DNA of 64,000 nt, from assembly GCA_947173485.1 (NCBI GenBank), contig CAMWFH010000001.1, positions 496,001 to 560,000 of the forward strand. Direction: 5' to 3'. This document shows, one piece after another, positions 16,408 to 24,357 of the stretch. Under the pieces are notes generated by a model. That model was given only the letters and a program-made list of their open reading frames with translations, had not been told where the DNA came from and did not search any database. The translations under genes and the position numbers were made by a program. Source of the DNA: an uncultured Clostridia bacterium (GTDB lineage Bacteria > Bacillota > Clostridia > Oscillospirales > Oscillospiraceae). How positions within the stretch are numbered: position 1 is the stretch's first letter; the number at the start of each line of letters is the position of its first letter.

Positions 16408-17550
16408 ATGAACACACGCAAAAAGCTCTGCTCTATCCTGGCAGTCTGTGCGGTCCTCTGCCTGCTGGACGCTTGCGCCCAGCAAGGGGCAGATGTGCCG
16501 CCGGAAGTCCCGGAAAAGACCCATTTGACGGAGAACGCCCTGGAGCATATGTCGGCGTTCGATGCCTTTGCGCCGATTCTGGACGTAGGGCCCCGGCCTG
16601 GTGCCTATGTGGTGCGGGATGATGGGACCCTGTGGTCCGGGCTCTATGACCTGTGTCCCAGCGGGCGGGACGATGGGGAGAACGTATGGGGCAAAGTGCT
16701 GCTGGATGGAGTGCCGAAGTTTTTGCATATCGGGCAGTGGGGGGCCGCAGCTCTGACAGAGGACGGCATTGTATGGAGCTGGGGAGACGATAGGTTCTTC
16801 CCGCTTGGCCGCGATGATGGGGAAAACCGCGGTCTGCCGGGACAGGTGATGGATGGTGTGCGGCAAATGGATATGTATTACGATGTAGCGGCAGTAAAAG
16901 AAGATGATACGCTCTGGGTATGGGGCGGATTCGGTATCCGTGTCCCCTTTCCCGAGCAGGTGATGGAAGATGTTCTTTGCACATCTGTTACCAGAAACGA
17001 TCTGATCTTGGCCTTGAAGCGGGACGGCACCCTGTGGAGCATAGAAGGAGAGCCTAACGAGGACGAAAGCGCAGTCATATATACAGTCAGGGAAGTACTC
17101 AATGGGGAAAGCGGGCAGCCGCTGGAGAACGTGGCAGGGCTGAACGATAACATCGTCTGCACAGAGGACGGCTCCTATTGGGCCATCACCGGCGAGCCAG
17201 ATCCTTCTACACAGGTCAAAGCGTATCCGTTGGATGAGCCCCCAGCCAGCGATATCTATGAAGTGGAGGATTTTCGTACTCATGTGTATATCGACCAAGA
17301 GGGGCGGCTATGGGCGAATGCGGAAGATCATACCAATGCGAACAAGTATGGGATCTACTCGGTGGATGATCTTACAGAACACTTTTTGTTGGACGAAGAT
17401 GTGGTCTATGCTAACGCGGCGGAGATGTGGATCTTCTATATCAAGCGCGATGGGACCTTGTGGCTGATACAAGGCGGTGCTTCGGAGGATGGGTCGAATC
17501 CCTTTGGCAAGCCGGAGCTGGTGCTGGACCATGTGATGCTGCCGAAATAA
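16408..17550 (+). CDS. Secreted lipoprotein with RCC1-like repeats
   Basis: 380 residues. The N-terminus has KK, a hydrophobic stretch and a lipobox-like LLDAC (Cys near residue 23), so it should be lipid-anchored outside the cell. The rest holds about six degenerate RCC1-type blades, each with a D-G-T/I-hydrophobic-W-S/V core (DDGTLWSG, EDGIVWSWG, EDDTLWVWG, RDGTLWSI, EDGSYWAI, RDGTLWLI). These form a beta-propeller, usually for binding proteins or surface ligands. The ligand is unknown. AAAGGA precedes the start. It opens the lower-GC patch, which suggests transfer. Confidence 0.75.
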   Translation: MNTRKKLCSILAVCAVLCLLDACAQQGADVPPEVPEKTHLTENALEHMSAFDAFAPILDVGPRPGAYVVRDDGTLWSGLYDLCPSGRDDGENVWGKVLLDGVPKFLHIGQWGAAALTEDGIVWSWGDDRFFPLGRDDGENRGLPGQVMDGVRQMDMYYDVAAVKEDDTLWVWGGFGIRVPFPEQVMEDVLCTSVTRNDLILALKRDGTLWSIEGEPNEDESAVIYTVREVLNGESGQPLENVAGLNDNIVCTEDGSYWAITGEPDPSTQVKAYPLDEPPASDIYEVEDFRTHVYIDQEGRLWANAEDHTNANKYGIYSVDDLTEHFLLDEDVVYANAAEMWIFYIKRDGTLWLIQGGASEDGSNPFGKPELVLDHVMLPK

Positions 17551-17702
17551 TGAACAGGGGACAGGCTTGGCCTATTATCGGGGCAGCATGATGTGGTCCC
17601 GTATCTTTTGAGGCTTTCCAAAGATCGACTTGCCTGTACCACTATGCTATACTGACTCTATCAGCAGTATTTTATGATACTTTAATGAACGAGGAACGGC
17701 AA

Positions 17703-17999
17703 ATGCTTCTTGAATTTGAATTAGACGGCACCGCCGTCTTGACCAGCAAAGAAAAGCGGATGCTCGCAGCAGCGAAGGACCTGCCGCCCGTCTACGATGA
17801 AGACTCCCCAGAACTCACCGAGGATATGGAACGGGCCTTTGCGGCGGCACGAAAAGCAAAGCCTTATCATGGTGAGCCCCTTACTCTTTACGTTTCCGCC
17901 GCAACGATAGAAAAAGCAAAAGCACTGGGGGCAGACTACATCACGATCCTCAGCCGGCTGCTGGACAAAGCGGTCGATGAATACCGCGCCGTCCCCTGA
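17703..17999 (+). CDS. BrnA-like antitoxin, no partner toxin visible
   Basis: 98 residues. The start at 17703 is preferred: GAGGAA stands 7 nt before it, whereas the ATG six codons upstream has none. The last 45 residues (LTLYVSAATIEKAKALG, then a helix ending LLDKAVDEYRAV) look like the ribbon-helix-helix of BrnA/CopG antitoxins, with ARKAKPYHGE before it. BrnA normally follows the RNase toxin brnT; here the 150 bp upstream contain no such gene, and a minus-strand membrane protein follows. It may be an orphan regulator. Confidence 0.55.
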   Translation: MLLEFELDGTAVLTSKEKRMLAAAKDLPPVYDEDSPELTEDMERAFAAARKAKPYHGEPLTLYVSAATIEKAKALGADYITILSRLLDKAVDEYRAVP

Positions 18000-18018
18000 A
18001 AACGATAAACAGTGAAAG

Positions 18019-18050
18019 GCCGGCAGAGGGCTCACGCCCCCTGCCGGTCT
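18019..18050 (+). terminator. Hairpin after the BrnA-like gene
   Basis: GCCGGCAGAGGGC / GCCCCCTGCCGGT stem with a TCAC loop. It is followed by CTGTCAT, not a strong T run. Confidence 0.55.
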
Positions 18051-18077
18051 GTCATAGACGTCTTGCTCATGGACCGA

Positions 18078-18374
18078 TCACGCAATTTGGTAAAACCGTC
18101 CGCTCTGATATTTGTAATATCGAATCTCGGCATCAGGTGCAAACGTAACGATAAACGTCCAGTCAGTAGAGGACAAGCTATACCAAGAGCGTTCGACCTC
18201 GACAGTTTCAAAAATCGAAGTATCGTAAGTTCCCATCTCGTGTAGAAGCTGATTCTTAAGTTTCTCAGCACAACTCATTTTTTTGTAATCAACAGATGAA
18301 CTAAGAACAGCAAAGAGAAGCGCTACTACTAAGAGGGCAACGATAGCCGAAATAATGAAACGAGCTCTCTGCAT
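18078..18374 (-). CDS. Hypothetical small protein with one membrane helix
   Basis: 98 residues. After MQRAR there is one hydrophobic segment (about residues 7-27). The remaining soluble part would face outwards; it is rich in Tyr, Ser and Asp and ends DAEIRYYKYQSGRFYQ, a likely beta-strand pair. No family was recognised. The only Shine-Dalgarno-like bases (AAGG) are too close to the ATG, so the start is uncertain. Base composition is clearly more AT-rich than ilvE next to it. Convergent with the BrnA-like gene. Confidence 0.5.
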   Translation of the reverse strand: MQRARFIISAIVALLVVALLFAVLSSSVDYKKMSCAEKLKNQLLHEMGTYDTSIFETVEVERSWYSLSSTDWTFIVTFAPDAEIRYYKYQSGRFYQIA

Positions 18375-18412
18375 ACCTTATTTTTTTGCTGTGGCCCCCA
18401 CCTCGACTTTAA

Positions 18413-19492
18413 TCAATCCAGGGTGACGATCCAGCCCATGTCGTCGGCCACGGTGCCGGTCTGCATCCCGTAGATGGTGTCATAGAGCTTCTGGCTCAGA
18501 TCGCCCACCACGCCGCCGTTGATGACGATGTCCTCGCCCTTATAGCGCAGGGTGCCGATGGGGGAGATGACGCAGGCGGTGCCGGTGGCCCAGGCCTCCT
18601 GGAGGGTGCCGTCCTTACTGGCCTTGGCGATGTCCTCGATGGCCAGACGGCGCTCGCTCACCTTGTAGCCCCACTTGCGCAGGAGGATGATGGTGCTGTC
18701 CCGGGTGACGCCGGGAAGGATGGAGCCGTAGAGGGGCGCGGTGATGATCTCATCGTCGATCATGAAGAAGGCGTTGGAGGTACCGACCTCCTCCACATAC
18801 TTATGCTCGTGGGCATCCAGCCAGAGGACCTCCTTGCAGCCGTTCTCCAGGGCCTTCTTGGTGGCCTTCATGCCGCCGGCGTAGTTGCCGCCCACCTTGG
18901 CGAAGCCGGTGCCGCCCACGGCGGCCCGGATGAACTCATCCTCCACATAGATGTGGCTGCCGGTGAGGCCGCCCCGGTTGATGTCGTAGTAGGCGCCCAC
19001 GGCGCAGAGGACGATGATGAACCGGTAGTGCTTGGCGGGCTCCACGGAGAAGCTGACCTCATCGGAGATGATGTAGGGCCGGATATAGAGGGCGGTGCCG
19101 GGCTTGGTGGGGATCCAATCCCCGTCCACCTTGACGATGGCCTTCACCGCCGCCAGGAACAGCTCCTCATCCATGGGGGGGATGCACATACGCTCGTTGG
19201 TCCGGTTCAGGCGCTTGGCGTTCATGTCCGGGCGGAAGAGGTTGATCTTGCCTTGGGGGTTCAGATACGCCTTCATGCCCTCGAACATCATCTGGGCGTA
19301 ATGGAGGACGCAGGAGGCCGGGTCGATGCTCAGGGGGCCGTAGGGGACGATGCGCCCGTCGTGCCAGCCCTGGCCCTCGTCGTACTCCATCAGGAACATA
19401 TGGTCCGTGAAGCACTTGCCGAAGCCTAGGTTGTTCTCGTCAGGACGGGGCTTGGGGTTGGTGGTGCGGGTGATGGGAAAATCGTAGGACAT
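18413..19492 (-). CDS. ilvE: Branched-chain amino acid aminotransferase
   Basis: 359 residues, fold-type IV PLP enzyme. It interconverts Val, Leu and Ile with their 2-oxo acids using glutamate/2-oxoglutarate. The PLP lysine is in FAKVGGNYA, and EEVGTSNAFFM, GVTRDSTIILL and the phosphate-binding TGTACVISPIG segments are all present. This is the longer bacterial/eukaryotic BCAT type. The start at 19492 has GAAAGGTGG 8 nt upstream. It lies on the same strand as, and 92 bp after, the membrane/coiled-coil gene that ends the VOR unit, so it supplies or uses the 2-oxo acids of VOR. Confidence 0.93.
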   Translation of the reverse strand: MSYDFPITRTTNPKPRPDENNLGFGKCFTDHMFLMEYDEGQGWHDGRIVPYGPLSIDPASCVLHYAQMMFEGMKAYLNPQGKINLFRPDMNAKRLNRTNERMCIPPMDEELFLAAVKAIVKVDGDWIPTKPGTALYIRPYIISDEVSFSVEPAKHYRFIIVLCAVGAYYDINRGGLTGSHIYVEDEFIRAAVGGTGFAKVGGNYAGGMKATKKALENGCKEVLWLDAHEHKYVEEVGTSNAFFMIDDEIITAPLYGSILPGVTRDSTIILLRKWGYKVSERRLAIEDIAKASKDGTLQEAWATGTACVISPIGTLRYKGEDIVINGGVVGDLSQKLYDTIYGMQTGTVADDMGWIVTLD

Positions 19493-19584
19493 GGGAAATT
19501 CCACCTTTCAAAAAATGATTTCTATATTGCCCGGAGGCGGCGGTCCGCTTCCGGCGGGAAAACAGAAAATCGGGGAGCCGCCTC

Positions 19585-20178
19585 TCAAAACTGGGCCTGC
19601 TGCCGCTCGGAGTAGGCCTGTGACCGGCACTCGTCGGCCCGCCACCGCAGCCGCTGGGCCTCCTGCTCCGCGCCGTCGGCATCTATCTGGTAGTGCCGCG
19701 CAGAGCTGAGCGCGCTCTGGGCCCCGCCTAAGTCCCCGCGCATCCTCAACTGGTCAACGTCGCGGGTGTAGGCGTCGGCGCTCTGTCTGGCGGCGCGGGC
19801 CTGGGACTCCAAAATAGAGATCTGCCCCTCCAGCTGGCTGGCCTCCCGCTCCAACTGCTCGGCGTACTGTAAGTGCTGCTGGGCGGCGGCCCTTGCCGCG
19901 GCGCTTTGGGACGAGTCGTCCGATGACCAGCCGGACCCTGTGCCGGAGTACGGATAAGATGACTGGCCGGACCCCGTGCCGGGGTTTGGATAAACGGAAT
20001 GGGTATCCCCCGTTCCGCTGCTCGATCCATAAAAGCCTCTCCTGTGGGCGTTCTGGAGGGCCTTGTCGATCTTCCGCTGGATCTTCTTCATCTTTGCCTT
20101 CCGCCTGGCATCGATGAACCATTTGAGAAGACCAGCGGCAAACCAGATAAGGACCACCGCCAGGAATATATCGGTCAC
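19585..20178 (-). CDS. Hypothetical membrane-anchored coiled-coil protein
   Basis: 197 residues from a GTG start at 20178 (AGAGGG upstream). One N-terminal membrane helix (residues 4-22) is followed by a strongly basic stretch (DARRKAKMKKIQRKIDKA). Next comes a Gly/Ser/Tyr linker with repeats of the form YPxxGTGSGxSS. Residues 100-197 are a coiled coil rich in Ala, Gln, Glu and Arg. No family was recognised. It lies 38 bp downstream of the amidase and may be the last gene of the VOR transcript. Confidence 0.6.
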   Translation of the reverse strand: MTDIFLAVVLIWFAAGLLKWFIDARRKAKMKKIQRKIDKALQNAHRRGFYGSSSGTGDTHSVYPNPGTGSGQSSYPYSGTGSGWSSDDSSQSAAARAAAQQHLQYAEQLEREASQLEGQISILESQARAARQSADAYTRDVDQLRMRGDLGGAQSALSSARHYQIDADGAEQEAQRLRWRADECRSQAYSERQQAQF

Positions 20179-20216
20179 ACAGATCCCTCTTTTTCTATCA
20201 TGCCCCCGGGGCCCGG

Positions 20217-20999
20217 TCAGAAGTACAGCTCCGGCCTTCTGTCCCGGAAGACGTTGATGGAGGACCGGATCCCCTCCAGGATGGAGAAGTCCGCCTCGCC
20301 GGTGCAGATCTCCTCCTGGTCTCCGGCATGGACGATATACTCCCCCCAGGGGTCGATGACGGCGCTGCCGCCGCAGCAGCGGGTCTTGCCCGCCGTGCCC
20401 ACGCTGTTGCAGAGGGCTAGGAACATCTGGTTCTCGATGGCCCGGGCCCGGACCAGGGTCTGGAGATGGGGGGCCCGCTTCTCCGGCCATTGGGCCGGGA
20501 GGAACAGGATGTCCAGCCCCGCCAGGGCCAGGGTGCGGGTCAGCTCGGGAAAGCGGAGGTCGTAGCAGATGATGATGCCGCAGGAATGGCCGTCCAGGGT
20601 GAAGCGGCAGAGGGTATCCCCTGCCTGGAAACGCTCCTGCTCCCCGGAGGGGGTGAAGAGATGGATCTTGTCATACTCCCCCGCCACCCGCCCGGTCCGG
20701 TCAAAGATCAGGGCGGTGTTGTAAAAGCCGTCCGCTTTTCGAGCGGCCACGCTGCCGCAGACGATGTTGATCCCCAGCTCCTTCGCCAGAGGGCCAAAGA
20801 CGGCGCGGGTCCGCTCCCCCTCCCGGTCGGCGCAGGCGGCCAGGTCCAGGGGGTAGAACCCGGCGTTCCACATCTCCGGCAGCACCACGGTATCGGGCCG
20901 GTCCTCTGCCGCCGCCCGGCGGATGAGGTCCTGGGCGTGGGCGAAGTTGTGGTCCACCTCCCCCAGGCGCATATCCATCTGGACGCAGGAGATCTTCAT
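20217..20999 (-). CDS. Nitrilase-family carbon-nitrogen hydrolase, omega-amidase-like
   Basis: 260 residues. The catalytic triad is visible: Glu in VVLPEMWNAGF, Lys in EYDKIHLF and Cys in IIICYDLRFPEL. The MW-NxGF and YDKIHLF signatures are those of omega-amidase/Nit2 and YafV-type enzymes, which hydrolyse 2-oxoglutaramate, 2-oxosuccinamate or related amides. Position 16 bp after the VOR gamma gene suggests it handles a 2-oxo-acid amide or clears a side product of transamination. That role is inference. Confidence 0.85.
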   Translation of the reverse strand: MKISCVQMDMRLGEVDHNFAHAQDLIRRAAAEDRPDTVVLPEMWNAGFYPLDLAACADREGERTRAVFGPLAKELGINIVCGSVAARKADGFYNTALIFDRTGRVAGEYDKIHLFTPSGEQERFQAGDTLCRFTLDGHSCGIIICYDLRFPELTRTLALAGLDILFLPAQWPEKRAPHLQTLVRARAIENQMFLALCNSVGTAGKTRCCGGSAVIDPWGEYIVHAGDQEEICTGEADFSILEGIRSSINVFRDRRPELYF

Positions 21000-21015
21000 C
21001 CTGTCCTCCCCCCTA

Positions 21016-21555
21016 TCATCCCTCGTAGTCCCGGCCCAGCTGGAGGGCCTTCAGGTTCAGCTCCACCAGGGCCGCCTTCTTGGCTGGCACCAGCTTCTGC
21101 ACGGTGGTCTCCGTGCCATCGAAAGACAGCTCCGGGCAGCTCTGTAACACATGGCCCATCATGACCATGTTGGCCAGATTGCCCGCCCCGGCGTCCCGTG
21201 CCATCTGGGTGGCGGGGATATAGTGGACGGTCACGTCCGTCCGGGCCACCTGCTCGTGGATCAGGGTGGAGTCCACATAGATCGCCCCGCCGGGGACCAC
21301 CGCGTCCTCATACTTTTTGAGGCTGGGCAGGTTCATGGCGATCAGCACGTCAGGGGCGGTGATGATGGGGGAGCCGATGGCCTCCTCCGATAGGATCACG
21401 CTGCAATTCGCGGTGCCGCCTCGCATCTCCGGGCCGTAGGAGGGGAGCCAGGAGACCTGTTGTTCCTCCAGCAGCCCCTTATAGGCCAAAAACTTCCCGG
21501 CGAACAGGATGCCCTGCCCGCCAAAGCCGGCGATCAGGATCTGGGTCGTTTTCAT
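21016..21555 (-). CDS. 2-oxoacid:ferredoxin oxidoreductase, gamma subunit
   Basis: 179 residues. Typical gamma subunit: IAGFGGQGILFAGKFLAYKGL (residues 9-29), then SYGPEMRGGTANC and AMNLPSL. It joins the alpha and beta subunits in the CoA- and ferredoxin-dependent oxidative decarboxylation of 2-oxo acids. The start codon overlaps the stop of the beta gene by 1 nt, indicating coupled translation. Confidence 0.9.
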   Translation of the reverse strand: MKTTQILIAGFGGQGILFAGKFLAYKGLLEEQQVSWLPSYGPEMRGGTANCSVILSEEAIGSPIITAPDVLIAMNLPSLKKYEDAVVPGGAIYVDSTLIHEQVARTDVTVHYIPATQMARDAGAGNLANMVMMGHVLQSCPELSFDGTETTVQKLVPAKKAALVELNLKALQLGRDYEG

Positions 21556-22313
21556 TATTCCGCCGCCTCCTTTGCCGCTGTGCGGTCCTTATAGACCCCC
21601 AGGGGATAGTAGGGGATCATGTCGCTCTCCACCCACTCCAGGGCCTTCTGGGGCGTCATGCCCCAGTTGGTGGGACAGGCGGAGATGACCTCCACCAGGG
21701 AGAAGCCCTTCTTATCGATCTGGTTCTGGAAAGCCTTCTGGATGGCCTTCCCGGCGGCCTTCACGTTCTTCACGTTATTCACCGCTACCCGTGCAACGTA
21801 CTCCGGCCCCTCCAGAGTGGCCAGCAGCTCGCAGATGCGGATGGGCCAGCCGCAGTGGGTCACGTCCCGGCCATAGGGGCTGGTCTGGGTCACCTGGCCC
21901 GGCAGGGAGGTGGGGGCCATCTGGCCGCCGGTCATGCCGTAGATGGCGTTGTTGACGAAGATCACGGTGATGTTCTCGTTCCGGGCGGCGGCGTGGACCG
22001 TCTCCGCCATGCCGATGGAGGCCAGGTCCCCGTCCCCCTGGTAGGTGAAGACGATGTTGTCCGGCCGGCAGCGCTTGATGCCGGTGGCGGTGGCGGGGGC
22101 CCGGCCATGGGCGGCCTCCATCATGTCGCAGGAGAAGTAGTCATAGGCCATGACGGCGCAGCCCACCGGGGCGATGCCGATGGTCCGTCCCTCGATGCCC
22201 AAAGCATCGATGGCCTCCGCCACCAGCCGGTGGATGATGCCATGGGGACAGCCGGGGCAGTAGTGGAGGGGCGCGTCTGTCAGGGCATGGGGCTTTTGGA
22301 ATACGATCGCCAT
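21555..22313 (-). CDS. 2-oxoacid:ferredoxin oxidoreductase, beta subunit (TPP-binding)
   Basis: 252 residues. The TPP/Mg site is visible: YQGDGDLASIGMAETVHAAARNENITVIFVNNAIYGMTGGQMAP (GDGD ... NN). An N-terminal CPGCPHG and a later GCAVMAYDY provide conserved cysteines near the cluster. It binds thiamine diphosphate and passes electrons to an Fe-S cluster. This lineage is usually called VOR (2-oxoisovalerate) or KOR; neighbouring ilvE favours branched-chain 2-oxo acids. Confidence 0.9.
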   Translation of the reverse strand: MAIVFQKPHALTDAPLHYCPGCPHGIIHRLVAEAIDALGIEGRTIGIAPVGCAVMAYDYFSCDMMEAAHGRAPATATGIKRCRPDNIVFTYQGDGDLASIGMAETVHAAARNENITVIFVNNAIYGMTGGQMAPTSLPGQVTQTSPYGRDVTHCGWPIRICELLATLEGPEYVARVAVNNVKNVKAAGKAIQKAFQNQIDKKGFSLVEVISACPTNWGMTPQKALEWVESDMIPYYPLGVYKDRTAAKEAAE

Positions 22314-22314
22314 A

Positions 22315-23379
22315 TCAGTTTCCTCCTTTCACGGCGGCGCGGATGCTCGCCAGCACCTGGTCCGGGCTGGGGATCATGCCGCCGGTCCGGTTGCACAGGC
22401 TGACCGGGCGTTTGCAGCCGGTGCAGAGCCGCACATCGTCGATCATCTGGCCCATGTTCAGCTCCACGCTGACGAATGCCTTCACCTGGTCCGCCGCCTG
22501 CCGGAGGACCTCCTTGGGGAAGGGCCAGAGGGTGATGGGCCGGATGAGCCCCGCCTTGATGCCCTCGGACCGGGCCGCCGCCACGGCGTTCTTCGCCACA
22601 CGGGCGGCGATGCCGAAGGCCACCACGCCGATCTCCGCATCGTCCATCTGGTAGGTCTCCCACATGGCCTCCGCTGCCTCCACGGCGGCATATTTCTCAT
22701 ACCGCTCGAAGTTCTTCCGCTCCAGCTCGTCAGGCTTTAAGTACAGGGAGTTGACGATGTTGTGGGGCCGCTCCATCCCGGTGCCGGTGAGGGCCCAAGG
22801 CTTCTCATAGGTCTCCACCTGGATATCCTGGAAGGAGATCGGCTCCATCATCTGGCCGATGGTGCCATCCGCTAAGATCATGGAGATCATGCGGTACTTG
22901 TCCGCCAGGTTGAACCCACGGACGGTGAGGCTGGCCATCTCCTGGACCGTGGCGGGGGCCAGGACGATCATCCGGTAGTCCCCGTGGCCGCCGCCCTTGG
23001 TGGCCTGGAAGTAGTCGGACTGGCTGGGCTGGATGCCCCCCAGGCCGGGGCCGCCCCGCTGGACGTTGACCACGAAGGCGGGCACGTCGGAGGCGGCGAT
23101 GTAGCTGAGCCCCTCGCTCTTCAGGGAGATCCCCGGACTGGAGGAGGAGGTCATCACCCGTGCCCCCGTGGCGGCGGCGCCGTAGACCATGTTGATCGAT
23201 GCGATCTCGCTCTCCGCCTGGAGGAACACGCCCCCCTCGATCTTGGGCAGGCGCTTGGCCATATAGGCGGCGATCTCCGTCTGGGGGGTGATGGGGTAGC
23301 CGAAGTAGTGGCGGCAGCCGGCCTGGATCGCCGCCTCGGCGATGGCCTCGTTGCCCTTCATCAAAACTCTCTCTGCCAT
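22315..23379 (-). CDS. 2-oxoacid:ferredoxin oxidoreductase, alpha subunit (VorB-type)
   Basis: 354 residues, with pyrimidine-binding and transketolase C-terminal domains. Signatures are GNEAIAEAAIQAGCRHYFGYPITPQTEI, the Glu in LQAESEIASINMVYGAA, TSSSSPGISLKSEG and RGGPGLGGIQPSQSDYFQ. It lies 1 bp before the beta gene. The enzyme is reversible: it oxidises branched-chain 2-oxo acids to acyl-CoA with reduced ferredoxin, or carboxylates acyl-CoA back to the 2-oxo acid. Which direction dominates is unknown. Confidence 0.9.
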   Translation of the reverse strand: MAERVLMKGNEAIAEAAIQAGCRHYFGYPITPQTEIAAYMAKRLPKIEGGVFLQAESEIASINMVYGAAATGARVMTSSSSPGISLKSEGLSYIAASDVPAFVVNVQRGGPGLGGIQPSQSDYFQATKGGGHGDYRMIVLAPATVQEMASLTVRGFNLADKYRMISMILADGTIGQMMEPISFQDIQVETYEKPWALTGTGMERPHNIVNSLYLKPDELERKNFERYEKYAAVEAAEAMWETYQMDDAEIGVVAFGIAARVAKNAVAAARSEGIKAGLIRPITLWPFPKEVLRQAADQVKAFVSVELNMGQMIDDVRLCTGCKRPVSLCNRTGGMIPSPDQVLASIRAAVKGGN

Positions 23380-23391
23380 GTCTCTCCCTCC

Positions 23392-23598
23392 TTACTTCTC
23401 CACGGTGATGACGCAGTCCGGGCACATAGTGGCGCAGAAGGCGCAGGCGATGCAGCTTGCCTGGTCCACGATCTCCGCGGGGGAATAGCCCTTTTGGTTG
23501 ATCTTGTCCTTGGCCAGGGCCAGGATATGCTTGGGACAGGCGTCCACGCACAGTCCGCAGCCCTTGCACAGGTCTGTCTGGAAGGTCACTTTTGCCAT
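23392..23598 (-). CDS. 2-oxoacid:ferredoxin oxidoreductase, delta subunit (2x[4Fe-4S])
   Basis: 68 residues with two ferredoxin motifs: CKGCGLCVDACPKHI (near residue 12) and CIACAFCATMCPDC (near residue 47). It is the electron outlet of the VOR/KOR complex to soluble ferredoxin. It lies 12 bp upstream of the alpha gene and starts with a good AAGGAGAG site. Confidence 0.92.
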   Translation of the reverse strand: MAKVTFQTDLCKGCGLCVDACPKHILALAKDKINQKGYSPAEIVDQASCIACAFCATMCPDCVITVEK

Positions 23599-23613
23599 AG
23601 ATATACTCTCCTT

Positions 23614-23967
23614 CTATATCCCATAGTGGATGATGAACTTGTTTTGCGCCGCCGCCCGGTGCAGGAGACCGGCCAGACCGGCAAACTTCTCCTTCTCCGG
23701 GTCGCCGGCCAGAAGCTCCAGGAACGCCGGAGCGGAGGACGGCGGGATCAGGGTGATGCCGTACCAGGCCAGCCCTACGTCGGGGCGGCTGCGCTCGTGA
23801 TAGTAGACGGGGATGGACCAGAGGGCGTCCCGGTGCCGTCCGGCCCACTCGTTGAGGTCATCATCGTCCACCACCGCCTGGTCCGGAAATTTTTCCGGGG
23901 TATAGGTGAATTCCTCCTCCGGGCCGGGGTCCTGGGGCATGATGCAAAATTCATGGACGCAGGGCAT
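23614..23967 (-). CDS. Hypothetical 117-residue protein in the VOR operon
   Basis: No family was recognised. It starts MPCVHEFCIM (two Cys), has an acidic stretch (PEEEFTYTPEKFPDQAVVDDDDLNEW), a central SIPVYYHERSRPDVGLAWYGITLIP strand-rich part and a helical C-terminus. No signal peptide. AGGAGGG precedes the ATG. Gaps of 11 and 15 bp to its neighbours show it is part of the VOR operon; conserved presence next to VOR in relatives would suggest an accessory role. Confidence 0.65.
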   Translation of the reverse strand: MPCVHEFCIMPQDPGPEEEFTYTPEKFPDQAVVDDDDLNEWAGRHRDALWSIPVYYHERSRPDVGLAWYGITLIPPSSAPAFLELLAGDPEKEKFAGLAGLLHRAAAQNKFIIHYGI

Positions 23968-23978
23968 AGGGTCCCTCC

Positions 23979-24347
23979 TTATGCGTATATGTGCTGTATA
24001 GACAGCCAGAAACTGTACTCCTCACACCGGGTCCGGCCCTGCTTCTCCAACGCCGCCGCCCGGACCGCAGGGGATGTGCAGTACCTCCAGTGCAGGCTCC
24101 TCCCCTGGAGCGGTCCATAGCAGAAGCTCTCCCGCCAGGCCGGGTACCAAGCCAGGGCCTCCCCTTTGTGGGTCTCCAGGACCCAGACCACATCGTTTCC
24201 CCCGGCGATCTTTGCAAAAAACCGCTTTTCCACCAGGAGGCGCAGGATCTCCTCCGGCGGGGCGTCCGGCTCGACGGAGAGATCCATGCTGTTGTCGAAG
24301 CAGTCATCCCCCATGCAGACGCTATCACGGGTGAAATGGATGGTCAT
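23979..24347 (-). CDS. Hypothetical 122-residue Trp/Cys-rich protein in the VOR operon
   Basis: The start at 24347 is chosen because AGGAGGGAG lies 3-4 nt before it; the upstream open frame overlaps the ATPase gene. Residues 8-20 contain CMGDDCFDN, and later parts carry several Trp (DVVWVLET, LAWYPAWRESF, LHWRYC). No family was recognised. Compact, soluble, with no signal peptide. It sits between the P-loop ATPase (10 bp) and the 117-residue protein (11 bp) in one operon. Confidence 0.65.
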   Translation of the reverse strand: MTIHFTRDSVCMGDDCFDNSMDLSVEPDAPPEEILRLLVEKRFFAKIAGGNDVVWVLETHKGEALAWYPAWRESFCYGPLQGRSLHWRYCTSPAVRAAALEKQGRTRCEEYSFWLSIQHIYA

Positions 24348-24357
24348 CCGCTCCCTC

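Noticed and set aside
17630..17653. TTGCCT...TATACT as a promoter for the BrnA-like gene
   Set aside because: The spacing between the boxes is only 12 bp, too short for sigma-A; no better pair was found.
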